The position numbers and the translations under genes are program-made. Shown here piece after piece: positions 10,453 through 23,534 of a stretch of DNA of 64,000 nucleotides. Position 1 is the first letter of the stretch. The number at the start of each line of letters is the position of its first letter. The stretch lies in assembly GCA_036346405.1 (NCBI GenBank), contig CM070562.1, positions 111,574,412 to 111,638,411 on the forward strand. The letters run 5' to 3'. The notes under the pieces were generated by a model. It was not told the DNA's origin, made no database searches, and saw nothing but the letters and a program-made list of their open reading frames with translations. This stretch comes from Phyllostachys edulis. Taxonomy: Eukaryota > Streptophyta > Magnoliopsida > Poales > Poaceae.

Positions 10453-13400
10453 ATGGAAGCCCCGGGCTCCCCCTACGCCTCCTCGCCGGAGTCCGCCCCC
10501 AAGCGCGCCCCCCGCTCCCCTCCCCCGCAGCAGCCCTCCCCCGAACCCGAAGGTAACGCCGCATCACCCCCTCTCAGACCGCGCTGAGCGCTTTCGTATC
10601 TGAACATGGCGCGCGCGTCGCGTTGTGTCTGGATCCGTGAGATCTGGGCCTCCGCTTCCCGCTTCGGGATCGAGATCTGTGACTACTAGTGGCAAACATG
10701 TTAATATGACATGTCTAGCAGTAGACGACTGATTTGGGGTAGTTCCATGTTTGTGTGTCGTTGTGTAGTGGAGAGAAGCCAACCGATGGAAGATTAGTTT
10801 TTTTGGGTTTGCCCTAGTTTCAGGATTTTTTGGGGTGCTTCATATGCTGTATCTAGTTGCTTTCAGTGCTTGGGATGTTTAATTCATTGATTGGTTTAGG
10901 TTCTTGTGCCCTGGTTCTTTGGCTGATTCAGTAGCAATACATGTACTTCAGGAGGTGATGCGATGCTGTTTTTCGTATGTACAAGCGGTTTGACATGGCT
11001 ACACTTTGGTTAGTAACAGCAGCGTGCGTGATGATAGATAGTTACACTTAGGTTAGTAACGGCTGTGTGATCACAGACAGCTTTAAAACACAAAATATGT
11101 GGGGGATGAAGGCATTCCCTCCTTTTCATAATTAAAATTGTTCTAGCTCTTGCACAATGAAAATTACTTCAAAACACACACGGTTGTTGAGTTGTGTTTA
11201 CTATGTTTTTATTTGCTGCCTCCGCTCTTATCTGTAGTCCTATCGCATCCCATTTTACTCGGTGCTATCACATGCAGTTTTACTCAGGTGCAGTAGATCT
11301 TGGGTAGTAGGCCTATCAATTAATATGTACCAGGACAACGACAGAGGCCATGTCAAAATACATTTGCTGGGTCATTATATGACAGCCCTCTTGACATTGT
11401 TTCTGACATGATATACGACATGAATAGTAAAATACCATACTTCTAAACATGTTCATGCTCTAAGAGAAACCAAACACAATATACTAGTGTCTCTCTACGA
11501 AACATATGGAGTCAAGTGTTTCTTGTAAGCTATATTAACCCACTAGACGGAGAATTAGCTGGAAGGCTGACTCTTTTCTTCCTCAACCAAAATGACATGC
11601 TATACTGCTTTAGTTGTACATTTATCCGGTTTCCATGTAGCATATATTAGTTCCAATTTTAGGGGATGTACAGTGTAGAGTTGCCTTAATTCTTATCCTT
11701 TTTTATGGGTATCATGGGTCTACTTGTTCAATGTTTTCTACCATTTTCATTGTTGATTTCGAACAGAAAATAGCCCTGTTTAGAACTTATGAAACACTCA
11801 GTACAATGAAGGTGATGCAACGCCTAGTTTTCTTACAATTTTTATGCCAGAGATTAATAATCACATAAACATGGAAACAAACATGGGATAGGTGTTTCTT
11901 CTAGAAATGTTTTCAGGTGTACGCAAGATAGTGTGCTTTTGTACTGAAAATTCACTAAATCATATAACCATATTGTTTTCTATAACTGCTAAATTATTTA
12001 TCAGTTTTTACTATGCATCATCGATTGCTTCTGCTCTTTGACTTCAAAAAATTTTATGACTGAACTCATAATGCATTCTGAAAATTCACTAAATCATATA
12101 ACCATATTATTTTTTATAAGTGCTACGTTATTTATTAGTTTTTATTATGCATCGTTGATTACTTCTGCTCTTTGACTTAAATTTTTTTATGACTGAACTC
12201 ATAATGCCATGGTTTTGCTATTAATGTCATGGTTTTGCTATTCACCTTTCTTCGATATTATTCTGAATTTCCAAATGATGTTTCTCCTCAGATGATAAGG
12301 AGAAGCCAACACATTTGAGGTTTCTGGTGTCTAACACGGCAGCAGGATGTATTATTGGCAAGGGTGGATCAACTATTAATGAGTTTCAGTCCCAGTCTGG
12401 GGCTCGTATTCAATTATCACGTAGCAATGAGTTTTTCCCTGGCACAAATGACAGAATCATCATGGTTTCTGGACTGTTTGATGAAGTAATAAAGGCCATG
12501 GAGCTGATTCTCGAGAAACTTTTAGCTGAGGTAAATCATTTTATTTTGCAAATGGTTGTATCCGTAGGGCCATGTTGCCCTTGTTTCATAATTGATCTTC
12601 GCCGGTTATTTTTCAGGGGGAAGAATCCAATGAAGCTGAAGCTAGACCCAAAGTTAGACTTGTAGTTCCTAACAGCTCTTGTGGTGGAATTATTGGTAAA
12701 GGAGGAGCAACAATCAAGTATGCTCCATCAATAAACTTGTTCTAATTTCTGATGCTACCAGTAGTCTTATCCCCATTATGGTAGTTGATTTTCTAAGCTA
12801 GTGCAATACTGTATTCTAAGGACAGAATGAGTTATATCTGAACCAACTGACCATAATAGGAAACATGTGGCCATTTTCCTAATGCTCATCCGATTCTGTG
12901 AATGATAGTTTGACATCCGTTCGTTCCAAATGACTTGCAGCGTGTTTTTCCTTTGTTCTTGACTTGTATACTCTAGCAATATTTATTGCTCCATATTTTA
13001 TTGCTTTGTTTTACTTTATGTTCCTTGGATGTTGAGAGTTGGTGTGTCCCCTTCTCTTCAGGTCATTCATTGAAGATTCACATGCTGGAATTAAGATTTC
13101 ACCACAGGATAACAACTATGTTGGTTTGCATGATAGACTCGTTACTGTCACAGGACCCTTTGACAATCAGATGCGAGCGATATATTTGATATTAAGCAAG
13201 TTATCTGAGGATGTTCACTACCCACCTAATCTGAGTTCCCCATTTCCATATGCAGGTAAATCCTAGCATTTTTCAGTACTTGATGTTACCACATGGATAC
13301 ATGCTTGCTTGGGGTGTCTCTCCATAATGCATTTCTTGCGTCAGTCTTTGAGGAATTCACATACTGCGATTCACATTGGATGATAGCATGCTTTAAATAA

Positions 13401-15743
13401 TAAAATGTCACAACTGAGCATGCTGGGATACATTGACTTGCTTGGTCCAACATACCGTTTGCCAGCCATTAGCTTTCCTTATGAATCCTTCATTAAACTA
13501 TTGCATCATCATTTTTTCCTACTGATTTCCTTCTTTTTAAAATATTCAGGCCTCAGCTTCCCAAGTCACCCTGGTGTTCCTGTTGGGTATATGATTCCAC
13601 AGGTGCCATATAATAATGCTGTGAACTATGGACCTAATGGGTATGGAGGAAGGTACCAAAACAACAAGGTTAGTAATTGCTGCTGCGTTACTCTTGTTGT
13701 TATGCATCTCACTCATGCAAACTTTTTTTTTAATTCAACATCAGCATTGCCTTGCATGCATCTAGTCCATCTATGTCAATACTGAGCTACCATGCATTTT
13801 CTTTTGCTACGCACTAGAGGAGGAGGGGGTGATATGTGTAATCATGTCGTGTATCAGTAATTACATTTGAACAAAGTCTATGAAATGGCAAAAAAAAGGC
13901 ATACTTTTTATAAGTTGGAAATCTCATGAATTTAAGGTGTTATCCTGGTAGTTTTTTGTGGGTGCTAATAATATTTATTGTAATTAGTAATTACAGAGTG
14001 CAATGAAAATAGAATGGTATATTACACTCAGGCATACTTTTGTTTTTGGATAAAGAAGTTTGTATATTGAAAATTTGTAATGAACTTGGTGAGCTAAACT
14101 GTTGATGTTTTATTCAAACTGCACGTGTAATTTTCGTGCAGTTTCATTAGCCTGCTTTCTAATGTTTTCTCGCATATCAATTATATGCATATATTTTATG
14201 ACTTGGTAAGGCTGCTTGGAGTTTTGGACTGTTTTGGCCCTGTAGCGCTGTTTAATTCCAGTTTTGGCCCCCTTATCGGCAAAATTCCCATTGTAGCCCT
14301 CGAACACGTCTTTGCCGTCCGGACGGCAAAGAATCGAAGTTCATGCCAACCGACGGCAGAAGAACTAGGTGCTGCCAACCGACGGCAACAACTAGGTGTC
14401 GCTAACCGACGGCAACAACTCGGTTCTTGCCCACGGGCTCGGCAAAGAACTCCATTTTGCAACCCTAATGCGCAGTGGGGGTGTAAGGAAGAAGCTGCGG
14501 AGTGGGACGGCAGCAACTAGATGCTGCCGTCCCGGTTGGCAGCACCTAGTTGCTGCCGTCCCGGTTGGCATGAACTCGGTTGCTGCCGTCCGGGACGGCA
14601 GCACGTGGTTCGGAGGGGCTAGAACGGGAATTTTGACGCTAAGGGGGCCAAAACTGGAATTAAAAGGCGCTACAGGGCCAAAACAGTCCAAGCTTCGGCT
14701 GCTTGTACGATGAGATGTTACTATTGTGCTTTCTGTGAATGTCATGCTTGATTCCTGTTCATTACTGTTGTACATGTAGTTAATAGTGTGGTGTAACTGT
14801 TGGTGGAAAGCATAAAGCAACTTTAATAAATGTTCCAATTGAAATTGAACTATTGCATATCCACTCCAACCATGGTTTGCTGTTGAAACTTTGCAGCCCA
14901 GTACACCTATGAGATCTCCTGCTAATAATGATGCCCAAGAATCTCACACCATTGGTGTTGCTGATGAACACATTGGTGCTGTTGTAGGACGTGCAGGGAG
15001 GAACATAACAGAGATCATTCAGGTATTTTGTTGCACTATGTGAAATCAGTATTATAGTAACTCCATTAGTGTCGTACTGTCTTTTACTGCAGTGTTTAAT
15101 TCCTCAAAGCCTCACATATATACATATGACTGTATATGTGTTTATGTAAAAAGGCATAATGTTTCTGCAGTATCTTAGGTGATCTGATCAGCAAACTTCT
15201 TAAGATGCACCACCCTATATTGCAAGTCATCAATTGCTGTTGCCCTCATAGAGCCCATTGGTCAAGTAGTTAGAGAAGTAAATAGTTGAAAAAGGAGCAT
15301 ATATTGACTGCCATCATTTTCTGCTTCAGAAACATAGTAGTGATTTCCATACTGCTAAGATTGAGGGCAAACCCTGCAGAAACTGCTGCTGCCTTCGTCT
15401 GGTGTGAATGCACCATATTTCAGGCAAATTGATTGTTTACCTGATGCTTGCAATTTGTTGCAACTGCAGGCTAGTGGTGCCAGGATCAAAATATCAGATA
15501 GGGGTGACTTCATGGCTGGCACATCTGACAGGTAAATTTCCTTGGTACCTTTTGCCATCACACTGAACCCTCAAAACACGTTATTCTGCCCTCTGGGGCC
15601 GCCTACATATATGCCAGTAAAGGGGAAGCGCCGCTAATATTACTCACTGATGCAGGAAAGTGACGATAACTGGAACACCTGAAGCTATCCAGGCCGCTGA
15701 GTCTATGATCATGCAGAGGGTGTCGGCCAGTTCTGAGAGGTGA
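10453..15743 (+). CDS. BTR1: Triple KH-domain RNA-binding protein, BTR1/Nova-like
   Basis: Cytoplasmic or nuclear RNA-binding protein. Arabidopsis BTR1 binds tobamovirus RNA and limits infection; the animal relatives are NOVA and PCBP. Eight exons join in frame with GT-AG sites: 10453-10552, 12292-12530, 12617-12717, 13062-13255, 13550-13668, 14897-15022, 15470-15531 and 15656-15743, for 342 residues. The N-terminus is Pro/Ser-rich. KH1 (about residues 40-110) has IIGKGGSTI, KH2 (about 130-205) has GIIGKGGATIK, and KH3 (about 260-335) has AVVGRAGRNI, a variant GxxG loop as in the family. A Tyr/Asn/Gly-rich linker separates KH2 and KH3. Intron 1 (1.7 kb) contains a 134-bp tandem duplication, and intron 5 a 478-bp Mutator-type MITE; both leave the coding frame intact. 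The start codon is the first ATG of the exon and agrees with the family layout. Confidence 0.93.
11943..12210. repeat. 134-bp tandem duplication in BTR1 intron 1
   Basis: Two adjacent copies (about 11943-12076 and 12077-12210) share the order gaaaattcactaaatcat, ctgctctttgactt, atgactgaactcataatg. They differ by roughly ten substitutions and small indels. A second, shorter tandem repeat (atggttttgctatt twice) follows directly at about 12208-12241, just before the exon 2 acceptor. Confidence 0.85.
14210..14705. mobile_element. Mutator-type MITE in BTR1 intron 5, 9-bp target duplication
   Basis: The element spans 14219-14696 (478 bp) and is flanked by the 9-bp direct repeat ggctgcttg (14210-14218 and 14697-14705). 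The ends form ~80-bp inverted repeats (words ggactgttttggccctgtag and ttaattccagttttggcccc). The centre consists of several GC-rich copies of a ~22-bp unit around ccgacggcaacaactaggtg, present in both orientations. A 9-bp duplication with long TIRs points to a non-autonomous Mutator-like element. It codes for nothing recognisable. Confidence 0.88.
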
Positions 15744-17918
15744 TGAAATCTCTTGAAGACGGTGCATTCACTTGATGGAATTTGTGCCTGCAAATGTTTA
15801 ATGCCAAGTTAGGTGATTCCTAGCTTTAGCGCTATCTGCAAAGCTTGGGAAATTTTAGATTATTATCGTTTATTGCGCTCGATTGTGTTAGTGACCAGTT
15901 TATTAGGTGCACTATTTGGGGGTTTTCGGAGTAGAATTATATTTCAACAGATTTGGCTGTGTCCATAACACAACACTGGTGTGCTACCGCTACCTGTTTG
16001 GAGTTTGACAAAAAGTCCTTGAAGAGATTGTCGATAGGGTAATCTGCCGATTTGTCTGCTTTGCCCTTTGCTCCAGTCTTGTGACCGATATCCTTGGACC
16101 TCTCTCTCTCTCTCTCTCTCTGAAATATCCTTGGAGTAGTTTTATAAACTTAATGTTACTGCTGCATTCCACGTGACGTTTTGTTTGCTGGTATCTCGGA
16201 ATCACGAGCTAATGTTTGAAAATTCACCACGTGCCTAGGCTAAAGCAGGCATGTCAATGAATCAGGTGGTAGCATTGTCACCTAAGTTGGAGTGGCTCGG
16301 TTGCTGACAAGGCTTCCTTCCAATTGCATGCACGGAGCATTCAAGTGAGAGAAGCGCCACGAGTCTTAGGGTCTGTTTGACATGGCTGTTTTTTCCCTCC
16401 AAAAAGTGGCTTTCGGTTGAGCTGAAGATGTTTATTGTTTGGCTGTCTGCTGGCTGTAGCTTTTGATATGATAAATATCTAAAATGCTCTTGAGGCAAGT
16501 AATGATTTGTTTGATACCGTTTAACAACAATTGACAGCGATTAATGACAATTGAACGATCCGTGGGCCCCATCTCGCCATAGATATGTCAGTGAAAAGAG
16601 AGGGGTAAGTGTGGCTGAGAGATTTTGTATTTTCCTCATCGCTAAGAGGAAACCAATACTACGAACATGTGCTTCGTAGCTTTGTGCCTGTTTGGAAGCA
16701 TGAATTTTGCATGAGTTGGTACAAATCATGCATGAGTTAGATTTGTACCGACTTCCAGCGTTTCAGATGGAACCGAGCTTATACATTCACATAAAGCACC
16801 AAATCAACCCAAAGTGCCACAAAAAATTCGAGAAGATTATATCAACATATTTGTTTGCCATCATATTAAAACAAACTTGTACGCATTGGTGCATTACACG
16901 TCATAAACAAGCTTGAAAGTGTATCCATTAGAAGTATAGGTGATACATATCATATTCTTATGCTACAGCCATGAGATGCATTCATCGGAACATTCCCATA
17001 CTAGATGACAACCCTCTCAGTTATGCCTTCCCATAAGGCCCATGGTGTGGGTTGTGCCGACATGTCCACCCCGAGTGCCAGCCCCAGCCCCAGCCCCATT
17101 GGTAACTGTATGTCAATAAAATGCATTGATATTTGGTCTCATCGTGTTAGAAGTATCAGTTAAAAATAAAATTTGTAAAACCCATCATGAAAAGATATAG
17201 TCAACATATATAATTCCAATAAATGAGCAAATATAGGTCTTGGTTCACAAGGAAAAAGTGAACTCCCAAACACCTTATGAAGAATGGAGAATCTATCTTG
17301 CAACAACAGTTAGGACTATCACAAAGCTATCATTCATAGGACTTTTCACTATGGGATAAGTAGGATGTTAGAACGATAATCATACAAATGTCCACAGGAA
17401 ACAGCAAGACCAAATCTTCTACGATAAATATAACGCCAAACTCCCATATCTGGTGGCATGTGCTTTGGACCTGTTTCGAAGGGGTTGATTATATAAGCAG
17501 ATGCTCCAAGCACTTATTTTGGAGAACTTAAGGCACTTATAGCATCTCTAAGCTACAATACAAAAAAAGGGTTCTTTGTAGCTTGTGATTTGTGAATGTG
17601 AACTGAAATCTTCTACCGTGAGAGAAATGCATGATTGCTCCCACATCTCTTAATTGCCTATATGAGTATAGACTAAAATGTCAAGAGGGTGGCACTTTGA
17701 TATCCTACAACATTATTGTTGTATAAAATGCGGTTTTAGCAAACTTTCAGATTTTATTCCAACATAAATAATTATGAATAAAGCATAATTGCATAACCAA
17801 TTAAATGGCACAATTGACATAAGAACATGAAAAACATCCAACCATTTAAACGAAACAGTATGCTCAATATGCACATCATGGGTACAAACGAAATCAGCAT
17901 AAAGCTAAGATTTAGTAG
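15744..17918. other. Gene-free spacer
   Basis: Nothing coding is supported. It begins with the 3'-UTR of the BTR1-like gene. A (ct)n microsatellite lies at 16100-16121. Phrases common in grass intergenic DNA, such as gggtctgtttg (about 16371) and gcctgtttgga (about 16686), suggest old MITE or retrotransposon remnants that cannot be delimited. Confidence 0.5.
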
Positions 17919-18001
17919 TACTACCTCCGTTTTTTTTATTTGATGCCCGCATGCATAACTCTTGTCACGGAAACGTCATACATAAGCAAACGGAGGGAGT
18001 A
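17919..18001. mobile_element. Stowaway-like MITE remnant
   Basis: A 79-bp unit (17921-17999) starts ctacctccgtt and ends aacggagggag, inverted termini close to the Stowaway consensus ctccctccgt, and is flanked by the dinucleotide TA on both sides. It is shorter than a typical full element and non-coding. Confidence 0.8.
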
Positions 18002-19142
18002 TGAATATTGCTCTTATAAGGCTAGTTGCACAAGGTTTGACCTTGTCCATCATAGCACTTATGCCAAATGTGATCAAAATTGGATATAATAATTTATAGA
18101 TTTGGCCTTGAGTTCAATTAAAAACTTGCTATTCTAAATAGACATGATTAAGCAAATTAATCACCTTTAACTATGCTGAACTAAGAAACAGAGCTCACCA
18201 ATATACTTCTGACAGAATGCATAATAGTGACCGAAGGGCAGTCACAAAACAGAATGAAAACACTGAAACTATAAAAGGATCAGTAAGCAATATTGACTAT
18301 ATTAGCTACTGAAACAGCTAGCGCAACAATGAAATAATTTGCTCAATATTATAGGACAATAATCACTTTGCAACTTCTCACAATACTAGAGACTACCAAT
18401 CATAGATTGAACAATCACCAGTACAGCACAATTGCAAAAGAGATATAAACAGGAATGCCGCAATACTCACAGAGCCGATGGCACTCAAAGCCAACGAGAA
18501 GCAACCCAGACAAGGCACGCCGACAGGCGCTATCCCAGAAAACCCAGCGCCTCGCTGTGCCGCGGTGAGATGACGTGGTCGTCGGAGATACAGTGTCTTT
18601 CTTCGCACTTCGGGGCACGCCGAAAATACGAAATTGAGGTACTGGGAAGATGCCGCACAAGACCCCCAAATTGATGCTTCGGTCGGAAGCAACAAACAGA
18701 GCACCAAGTACCAAAGGAAATGAAGCATTCTTCCTTTGATTAACAGACTCAACCGAAGCACACCCAAGGAAACCTCACAGCGCCCAATCGAAGAAAACGG
18801 GCACAAGAGGAACCAGAGGAAAGGGCCAAGAACAGAGTCTCAGCCTCACTACTGAGTCAAGCACACTAGCTCCCAAGCTCTCCCGAATCAAAAACCAACT
18901 CCCAGAATTTTCAGCAAAGAAGAAGATCCTACAAATTCCTCTGAACTCACCAATTTTTTCTCTTCTATTCAAAAAACTGAGGTGCTCGCCTTTGAAGAGG
19001 AGGAAGACCTGGGCGCAACCCAGCTGCTGCGAACGGCCGCCGCACAAAACACGCGGGCCGTTCGAGCCTCCAAGGGATCCGCCGCCAGCTCTCCCCTCAT
19101 CCTGCATGAGCAAAACAGAAAAGAAAAGGAGGAAGTTGAAAC
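18002..19142. other. Spacer with a possible disrupted 5' exon on the minus strand
   Basis: The left part is A/T-rich and empty. From about 18470 to the gypsy insertion point (19147) the minus strand looks like a transcript leader: CT-rich, with a good donor-like site (gtgagtatt, complement of about 18462-18470) and a short ORF starting MRGELAADPLEA and ending at a stop near 18976. I do not recognise it. If it is a gene, the retrotransposon at 19148 cut it from its upstream part, which would now lie beyond 29416. Confidence 0.3.
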
Positions 19143-19147
19143 CTTCT

Positions 19148-19635
19148 TGTCGTGGACCCGTCGCCTGCGAGCAATCGGCGACGCGACCTGACAAATTTGT
19201 CGATGCACAGAAGAACAACAAAGGGGAAAGGAAGAACTCGGAAGGGGAAAGCAAGGAGCTGTAGAGTATATTCTCTTTTTCGATAACCTGAAGATGAGCA
19301 GTGTACTGGCTTTATAAGCCTCGAATCCATTACATGGGCCGGGCCCAATAGCGAAAGCAAATAGCAATTCTAATGCAATAAGGTAAAAAGTATCCCATGT
19401 TGATTCTTCCTAACGTCGGTTGTAATCCGGAACGTCGGATCTCGCCTGGGCCGATCGGACCATACTAGCCACCGTAGGATCTGCTTGGGTCGATCGGACC
19501 ACTTTGACCACCGTCGGATCTTCATAGCTGTGTAACGTTTTCTTAATGCTGTCATCGTCTCCATTCGAAGGGCAACGACGCCGAAGAAAAGTTATTGTTC
19601 TTCTTCCTCAAGACGCCATGTCCCCAATCTTGACA
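19148..19635 (-). repeat. 3' LTR of the gypsy element
   Basis: 488 bp, tgtcgtgg...cttgaca on the plus strand. It differs from the other LTR (28928-29415) at 14 positions by eye (about 2.9 %), all substitutions, which indicates insertion in the recent past rather than an ancient one. Confidence 0.95.
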
Positions 19636-21599
19636 TTGTCGCCCCCTTGATTTCCAGCTTGTCCCCAAGCTGGAGCTTCTGGAAACCGTGAGCGCAAGAC
19701 CTCATAATCCTCCCATGTAGCCATTTCAGCTGGCAAAGATGACCATTTGATGAGCACCTGCAACATTGCGGAATTCCCTCTTTTAACCAGACGTCTATCC
19801 AGAATTCCCTCCGGTTGCACTTCCTTCAACGAAAAATCAACTGGGTTGGGTATGGAAGAGAAAACTGGTGTATGATCAGATACTTGTTGTTTCAGTTGTG
19901 AAACATGAAACACCGGGTGTACAAGAGCTCCTGCTGGTAACTCCAGTCTATAAGCTGCTACTCCAATCCTCTCAAGAATGGAATATGGTCCATAGTACTT
20001 ATATGACAATTTAGGATATGGGCGATTAATGACGGCGGATTGAGCATATGGTTGTAATTTCAAGAATACCTTTTCCCCTACTTGGAACTCGCGGAAGGAC
20101 CGTTTCTGATCAGCATTTTGCTTCATGCGTAATTGGGCCTTTGCCAATTGTTGTTTCAAAAGGACGGTGTGAGCTTCTCTTTCTGATAGTAGATCCTTGA
20201 CAGCGCCATTACTGGCCGAAGATAGAGCAGGAAAAAGACCAGAATGCGGCTCCATACCATACAAGGCCTTGAAAGGAGTGCACCCTAATGTGGTGTGGTA
20301 ACTGGTATTATACCAATATTCCGCTAATGGTAGCCAGTTATGCCATTTAGTGGGAGTCTCTTGGACTGAACACCGCAAATACATTTCGAGACATTGATTA
20401 ACCCTCTTACTCTGACCATCGGTTTGTGGGTGATAGGCGGTGCTCATTTGTAGCTTAGTATCCAAAAGCTTGAACAATTCTTTCCACACGGAACTTGTAA
20501 AATTTTTATCTCTATCAGATGTAATCGTCCGAGGTATACCATGTAACTTGACAATGTTGTTAAGGAATAGTTTTGCAACTTGTACTGCTGTGAAGGGATG
20601 TCTAAGTGCCAGAAAATGGGCGTACTTAGTAAACCGATCCACCACCACTAACACGGCGTTGTATCCTTCAGATCGAGGTAGCCCCTCAATGAAGTCCATG
20701 GTCACGTCTTGCCAGGCTCCTTCTGGTATAGGTAATGGACATAACAGCCCAGGTAACTTGCTGTTCTCATGCTTCACCTGTTGGCAAATGGGACATTGCT
20801 TAACAAAATTATCAACATCTAATTTAAGTCCTGACCAGCTGAACAACTTTTTAAGTCTGTGATATGTTGCGTGAACGCCCGAGTGCCCTCCAAGGGGTGA
20901 ATTGTGAAATGTCCGAATCAACTTGGTTTGAAGTCCTGCATTTGCACCCACCCAAATCCTTCCATGGTGTCTAATAAGTCCTTCCTTGAGGGAATAGCCC
21001 TGATCATTCTCTCCGGTTACGGCTAACTGAACGATGAGCTCTTGAGCCTGATTATCCACCTCGTAAGAGTTGATGATTTCTTGAATCCACAATGGCTGTG
21101 TCCCAGAGACTGCTTGGATGGAGTGGAGGTGTCCCACCCGTGACAATGCGTCGGCTACTTTGTTATTCTCACCTTTTTGAAACTGAAACTTGTACTGTAG
21201 ACCGATTAGCTTGGTCATGGCCTTCTTCTGTAGTTCCGAGTGCAAGACTTGATCTTCAAGATTACATAAACTTTTGTGGTCGGTTTTGATTGTGAATGGT
21301 CCTCGCTGCAAATACTGCCTCCACTTATCTACAGCCATCATGATTGCCAAGAATTCCTTCTCGTAGATTGAAAGCTTCTGATTGTTCACACCCAGGGCTT
21401 TGCTATAAAAGGCGACTGGATGTCCATTCTGAGTGAGCACGGCCCCTATGCCATTGTCGCAAGCATCCGTTTCGATAGTGAATGGTTTGTGAAAGTCTGG
21501 TAACGCTAGCACGGGAGTCTGGCTCATAGCTGTCTTCAAGTGATCAAAGGCCTGTTGTGCTGCTGTGGACCAACAAAACCCCTTTTTTTTAAGTAACAT
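19608..21599 (-). pseudogene. Gypsy pol, RNase H - integrase - chromodomain part
   Basis: A 663-codon open frame whose end overlaps the LTR. RNase H occupies roughly residues 10-130 (FTIETDACDNGIGAVLTQNG, then TDHKSL). The integrase zinc finger follows (HNSPLGGHSG then CPICQQVKH, ~235-285). The core has catalytic Asp in VTMDFIEGLP, Asp in TSDRDKNF and the Glu-containing QCLEMYLR. A chromodomain-like tail (LIKWSSLPAEMATWEDYE) ends the protein. This frame is itself intact, but it is separated from the RT frame by a stretch with stops (21600-21964), so the polyprotein is broken. Confidence 0.88.
19636..19649 (-). other. Polypurine tract of the gypsy element
   Basis: On the minus strand this reads caagggggcgacaa directly before the 3' LTR, the position and composition of a plus-strand DNA primer. 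Confidence 0.7.
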
Positions 21600-23534
21600 T
21601 GTTAAGGGTTTGGCTAGTGTCCCATAGTGTCGAACGAACTTTCTATAATACCCAGTGAGCCCTAAAAAACCCCTTAACTCGGTGACATTGCTAGGGGTAG
21701 GCTAGTTCATCATTACTTCAGTTTTGGCTGCATCAGTTTGAACCCCTTGATCAGAGATTATGTGTCCTAGATATTCGACTTCTTACCGAGCAAAAGCGCA
21801 TTTGTTTCTTTTTGCCACCAAGTTATGCTGCCTAAGAGTCTCCGTGAGTGCTTTTCAAGTCTTTGTCAGGTGGTCTTCCAGCTCTTACTATATATGAGTA
21901 TGTCATCCATAAAACTAAAATGAACTTCCTCATGTAAGGTGCAAATATTGAGTTCATTAAACACCTAAATGTGGCAGAGCATTTGATAATCCAAAGGCAT
22001 CACACGAAATTGGAAATGACCATGATGCGTTTTAAACGCTATCTTTTGTTCATCCATTTCTTGCATGCGGATCTGATGAAAACCGGATTTTAAGTCCAAT
22101 TTAGAGAAGAAGCTAGTACCAGCCAGCTCATCGAGTAGTTCATCCACTATTGGCATCGGAAACTTACTTTTCACGGTTATGGCATTGAGCTTCCTGTAAT
22201 CAACACAAAATCGCCATGTAGCATCTTTTTTCTTCACAAGTAAAACGGGAGAAGCGAAGGGACTTAGACTGGGAGTCACTATTCCAGCCTGAATCATATC
22301 TGTCACTTGCTTCTCAATCTCGTCTTTTTGAAGTGGAGAATACCGATAAGGTCTTGAGTTCACAGGGGCAGCATCTGGTAGCAAGGTTATGGCGTGGTCA
22401 TACACCCTATGCGGTGGTAAAGACTTTGGATCCTGAAAAATGTCTGCATAATTGAGCAGAATATGGTGAATCTCTTCGGGTAGTTTATCTTGAGTTTGCT
22501 CCTGTGACTGCTCCATTATCACTGTGGCCCAAATTTCATTGCCTTTATACCATTTATGCACCTTCTCCAGTGAGATCTCCTGAAGTTCCACTAAATTCTT
22601 TGATTCAGCAATACCTTGAAGTCGAATGGTGTTGCCTTTGTATTTGAATTCTAGCCATTTGTCCTTCCAATGACATGTCATCACTCCACATTTCTCTAAC
22701 CAATCAACTCCGAGAATAGCATCGTACCTGCCCAGATTCAGGACATTCATGTCGTGTTGAAAAGTGTTCCCTTGTATCCACCAACTCATCCCAAACATTA
22801 CTTGGTCACTGTGCAACATTTGTCCATTTGCTACCTTGACCGTCATTGTTTTGACTTGCGTAGGGTTGCCCTTCACTCGTTGTATGAACTCGGAATTGAC
22901 AAAACTATGTGAGCTTCCCGAATCGATCAGGATTAACATGACTTGATCTTGCACTAATGCTCTTATGCGGATGGTCTTGAGGTTGTCTGACCCCGCAATA
23001 TCATTCAGGGATACATGCATATCCACTTCCTCCTCTTCCTCATCTGCAATCACTGCATCAAGAACATCATCCGACAGTATCTCTTGAGCTTGAATAGCTT
23101 GAATTTGTGCCTGAGCTGCTTTTGGGCACTTGTGTGTTGATGAATACTTGTCCCCACACCTGAAACACAACCCGTTGGCCTTTCTATAATCTTTTAATTG
23201 TCGGGCTCTCCATAATTCTCCTTTTTCAAGGCTTGGATTCGGACTACCCTCTATTCTTTTTACAGTCTCTTCCTTCCTTCCAAAGGTTGCAGTATAATTA
23301 GAACTTCTACTTGTGTGCATATACCGTTTGGTTCTCTCCATTACACCTTCTTGAACGCAAGCAAGGGTAGCAGCCATCATCACTGTGGTCGGCATCTGTA
23401 TCTCCACCGCCGCTCTTATTTCATCCTTCAACCCCAAAACAAATCTGGTTACTAACATCAACCCTCCTATGCTGTGGTCATATAGCCTGATCTGATATAC
23501 AAGGGCATCAAACTTTCTTTTGTAATCCTCTACG
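21600..23534 (-). pseudogene. Gypsy gag C-terminus, protease and reverse transcriptase
   Basis: Minus-strand frame from the solo-LTR junction (23534) to about 21965, then interrupted remnants to 21600. Gag ends with a CCHC knuckle (CFRCGDKYSSTHKCP). The aspartic protease motif is LIDSGSSHSFV. RT has KKKDATWRFCVDYRKLN and FFSKLDLKSGFHQIRM. The catalytic FMDDILIYS box lies in the interrupted part (about 21895-21920), in a different frame. Loss of the frame within RT disables this copy. The open frame runs to 23593 only because it continues into the inserted LTR. Confidence 0.85.
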
